A DNA stretch of 64,000 nt from Pseudomonas guariconensis (GTDB taxonomy: Bacteria; Pseudomonadota; Gammaproteobacteria; Pseudomonadales; Pseudomonadaceae), in assembly GCF_015680235.1 (NCBI RefSeq), contig NZ_JADLJL010000018.1, positions 31,907-95,906 of the forward strand. The letters are read 5' to 3'. The notes under the pieces were generated by a model. The model saw only the letters and a program-made list of their open reading frames with translations. It did not search any database and was not told where the DNA came from. Below are positions 62,753 to 64,000 of this stretch, one piece after another. Position 1 is the first letter of the stretch. Each line of letters begins with the position of its first letter. The position numbers and the translations under genes are program-made.

Positions 62753-63538
62753 CTAGAACGCCAGCTTGTAGCCGATCAGCAACAGCATCGTCGCCAGGCA
62801 AGGGCGCAGCACGCGGTCGGAGATACGCCCGGTGAGGTGGCTGCCCAGGTAGATGCCAGGCAGCGAGCCGAGCAGCAGGTAGCCCAGCAGCGACCAGTCC
62901 ATGTTGCCCATGCCGGCATGGCCCAGGCCTGCCACTAGGGTCAGGGGCACAGCATGAGCGATTTCGGTGCCTACCAGGCGGCGGGTGACCAGGAACGGGT
63001 AGAGCAGGAACAACGCTACGGTGCCCAAAGCGCCAGCGCCGATGGACGTCAGGGTGACCATCACGCCGAGCATCACGCCGGTGAGCACCGTGAGGATATT
63101 CAAGGTGCGGTCGCTCAGGTGATAGTGGTCGCCCGCGTGGCGGTTGGCAAAAGCCTGCAGGCGGGATTTGAACAGGATCGCCAGGGCGGTGAGGATCAGC
63201 ACCACGGCCAGGCCTTGTTTGATCACTGCATTGAGCGCCGAGGTATCGGTGTGCAGGGTGCTGAGGAACCACAGGGTCGATGCTGCCGCAGGCACGCTGC
63301 CCAGGCTCAGCAAGCCGGTGATCTTCCAGTCGATGTTCTTGTTGCGCCCGTGCACCCAGACGCCGCTGGCCTTGGTGATGGCGGCATAGAGCAGGTCGGT
63401 GCCCACGGCGGTAGCCGGGTTGATGCCGAACCAGAGCAGGATGGGGGTCATGAGCGAGCCGCCGCCCACGCCGGTCATGCCGACGATGAACCCAACAACC
63501 AGCCCCGCGATGGTGAAACCGAAAGAACCTACATCCAT
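62753..63538 (-). CDS. TauE/SafE family permease
   Basis: 261 residues, seven to eight helices in two repeats. GLVVGFIVGMTGVGGGSLMTPIL and LTGVMLGVMVTLTSIGAGALGTVALFLLYP carry the paired Gly-rich family motifs. AGLGHAGMGNMDWSLLGYLLLGSLPGIYLGSHL follows. Members export sulfite or sulfoacetate, or take up related anions; the substrate is unknown. A single gene with an AT-rich dyad upstream. Confidence 0.9.
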   Translation of the reverse strand: MDVGSFGFTIAGLVVGFIVGMTGVGGGSLMTPILLWFGINPATAVGTDLLYAAITKASGVWVHGRNKNIDWKITGLLSLGSVPAAASTLWFLSTLHTDTSALNAVIKQGLAVVLILTALAILFKSRLQAFANRHAGDHYHLSDRTLNILTVLTGVMLGVMVTLTSIGAGALGTVALFLLYPFLVTRRLVGTEIAHAVPLTLVAGLGHAGMGNMDWSLLGYLLLGSLPGIYLGSHLTGRISDRVLRPCLATMLLLIGYKLAF

Positions 63539-63595
63539 ACGCTACTCGACGCCCAACTTGCCCGTGATCGGATGGCTGCCAGCATAAAGGTTTTT

Positions 63596-63632
63596 TTATA
63601 ACCGAATAGACTTGTTCGTTATTAGGTTATAA
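63596..63632 (-). promoter_or_regulatory. Inverted repeat before the TauE gene
   Basis: TTATAACC (63596-63603) and GGTTATAA (63625-63632), exact 8-bp arms with a 21-nt AT-rich spacer, 58-94 nt before the ATG. Either arm could also act as a -10 on the minus strand. A regulator site is likely (a LysR-type protein would suit the spacing) but not identified. Confidence 0.5.
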
Positions 63633-63682
63633 CCAGCTGCTTTCTGTCTTCGTCTGGATGGATAAGGTGGCAATTCACCAGC

Positions 63683-63839
63683 CCTGTAGGAACCAGCTTG
63701 CCCCGCGATCAAGGGCGAAGCCCTTGCTAGGCGGCGGTGATATCTGGCCCGGCCCAATCGCGGCACAAGGCCGCTCCTACAGGATCACGCAAACCTTGCC
63801 ACTGGCGGGTTGCCTGTAGGAGCGGGCTTGCCCCGCGAT
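63683..63839. repeat. Cluster of three REP units
   Basis: Units at 63683-63710 (rightward, CCTGTAGGAACCAGCTTGCC head), 63754-63783 (leftward) and 63812-63839 (rightward, GCCTGTAGGAGCGGGCTTGC head). They alternate in orientation as in a BIME. Confidence 0.75.
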
Positions 63840-64000
63840 GGGCTGCGTAGCAGCCCCAATGAGATGGCCCAAAATTAACCGACCGACCTGCTTTTGCTTG
63901 CGATGCGCAATAGTCCAGGCGCCGCCAAACGCGACGTCAGGAGGCCGAGTGGAGGCATTACGGAGGTGGGTGCCGGGCATGGATGCCCGGCAAGCGGCGC
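63840..64000 (+). other. REP-flanking tail with GGA-rich hairpin region, no assigned gene
   Basis: An ATG at 63904 opens a frame to the window edge (MRNSPGAAKRDVRRPSGGIT and on) without a clear ribosome site. The same stretch has GGA triplets at 63940, 63951, 63962 and 63981. The last sits in the loop of CCGGGCA-TGGA-TGCCCGG (63973-63990), resembling RsmA/CsrA targets. It could be a leader, a small RNA or a repeat; the window ends before it can be resolved. Confidence 0.3.

Overview
The window is 64 kb of a GC-rich chromosome from a fluorescent pseudomonad, most likely of the Pseudomonas putida group (P. putida, P. entomophila, P. mosselii type). I base this on protein-level recognition and on gene order recalled from P. 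putida KT2440 and P. aeruginosa PAO1 (psrA-nagZ, mfd-gap, sthA, lolCDE, cinRS-queF, mlaA-rssB-rssC-tal-dusA), and on many scattered REP-type palindromes. I see no rRNA, tRNA, CRISPR array, transposase or prophage. Nearly all of the window is core chromosome.

Left part (1-13 kb). A NarL-family sensor kinase runs off the left edge. Next come a small Hpt-like protein and CheV, which has a sigma-28-like promoter with a 36-bp dyad just upstream. They are followed by a MOSC protein, soluble lytic transglycosylase (slt), the ABC-F ATPase Uup, a universal stress protein, a one-helix membrane protein and the fatty-acid oxidation operon fadBA. A 165-bp full-length hairpin repeat begins inside the last codons of uup.

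Middle part (13-33 kb). This holds topA, two small conserved proteins and the SOS operon lexA-sulA with two LexA boxes. psrA follows, with a promoter overlapped by two PsrA-type operators; PsrA is the fatty-acid sensor that controls fadBA elsewhere in the window. A YkuD protein without a signal peptide lies next to nagZ (muropeptide recycling). Then come a SWIM/SNF2 helicase, a CsiV-like protein and mfd as one leftward block, the long-form GAPDH, an ApbE flavin transferase without any nqr genes beside it, and sthA.

Right-middle part (32-48 kb). This holds a glycerophosphodiesterase, a PilZ protein, the lipoprotein-release operon lolC-lolD-lolE, and a copper-type two-component pair (cinR-cinS) next to queF but without cinA. 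It continues with a DUF4404 protein, a HAD-like protein that has lost its nucleophile, mlaA, the RpoS-turnover pair rssB-rssC, a PhoD-like phosphatase, tal and dusA.

Right part (48-64 kb, more accessory). A soluble NAD-linked molybdenum formate dehydrogenase operon, fdsG-fdsB-fdsA-fdsD, lacks fdsC and has a structured leader with mutually exclusive pairings. An SbmA/YddA-type ABC exporter and an MFS carrier follow. Then comes an iron module: a Fur box, a FepA/PfeA-like catecholate receptor, then DUF3649, PepSY ferric-reductase-like and DUF3325 proteins plus a histidine-phosphatase relative with a changed catalytic motif. A TauE/SafE permease with an inverted-repeat promoter region and a REP-rich, GGA-rich tail end the window. 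The long open frames on the strands opposite fadB, topA, mfd, fdsA and the receptor are high-GC shadows and are not annotated.
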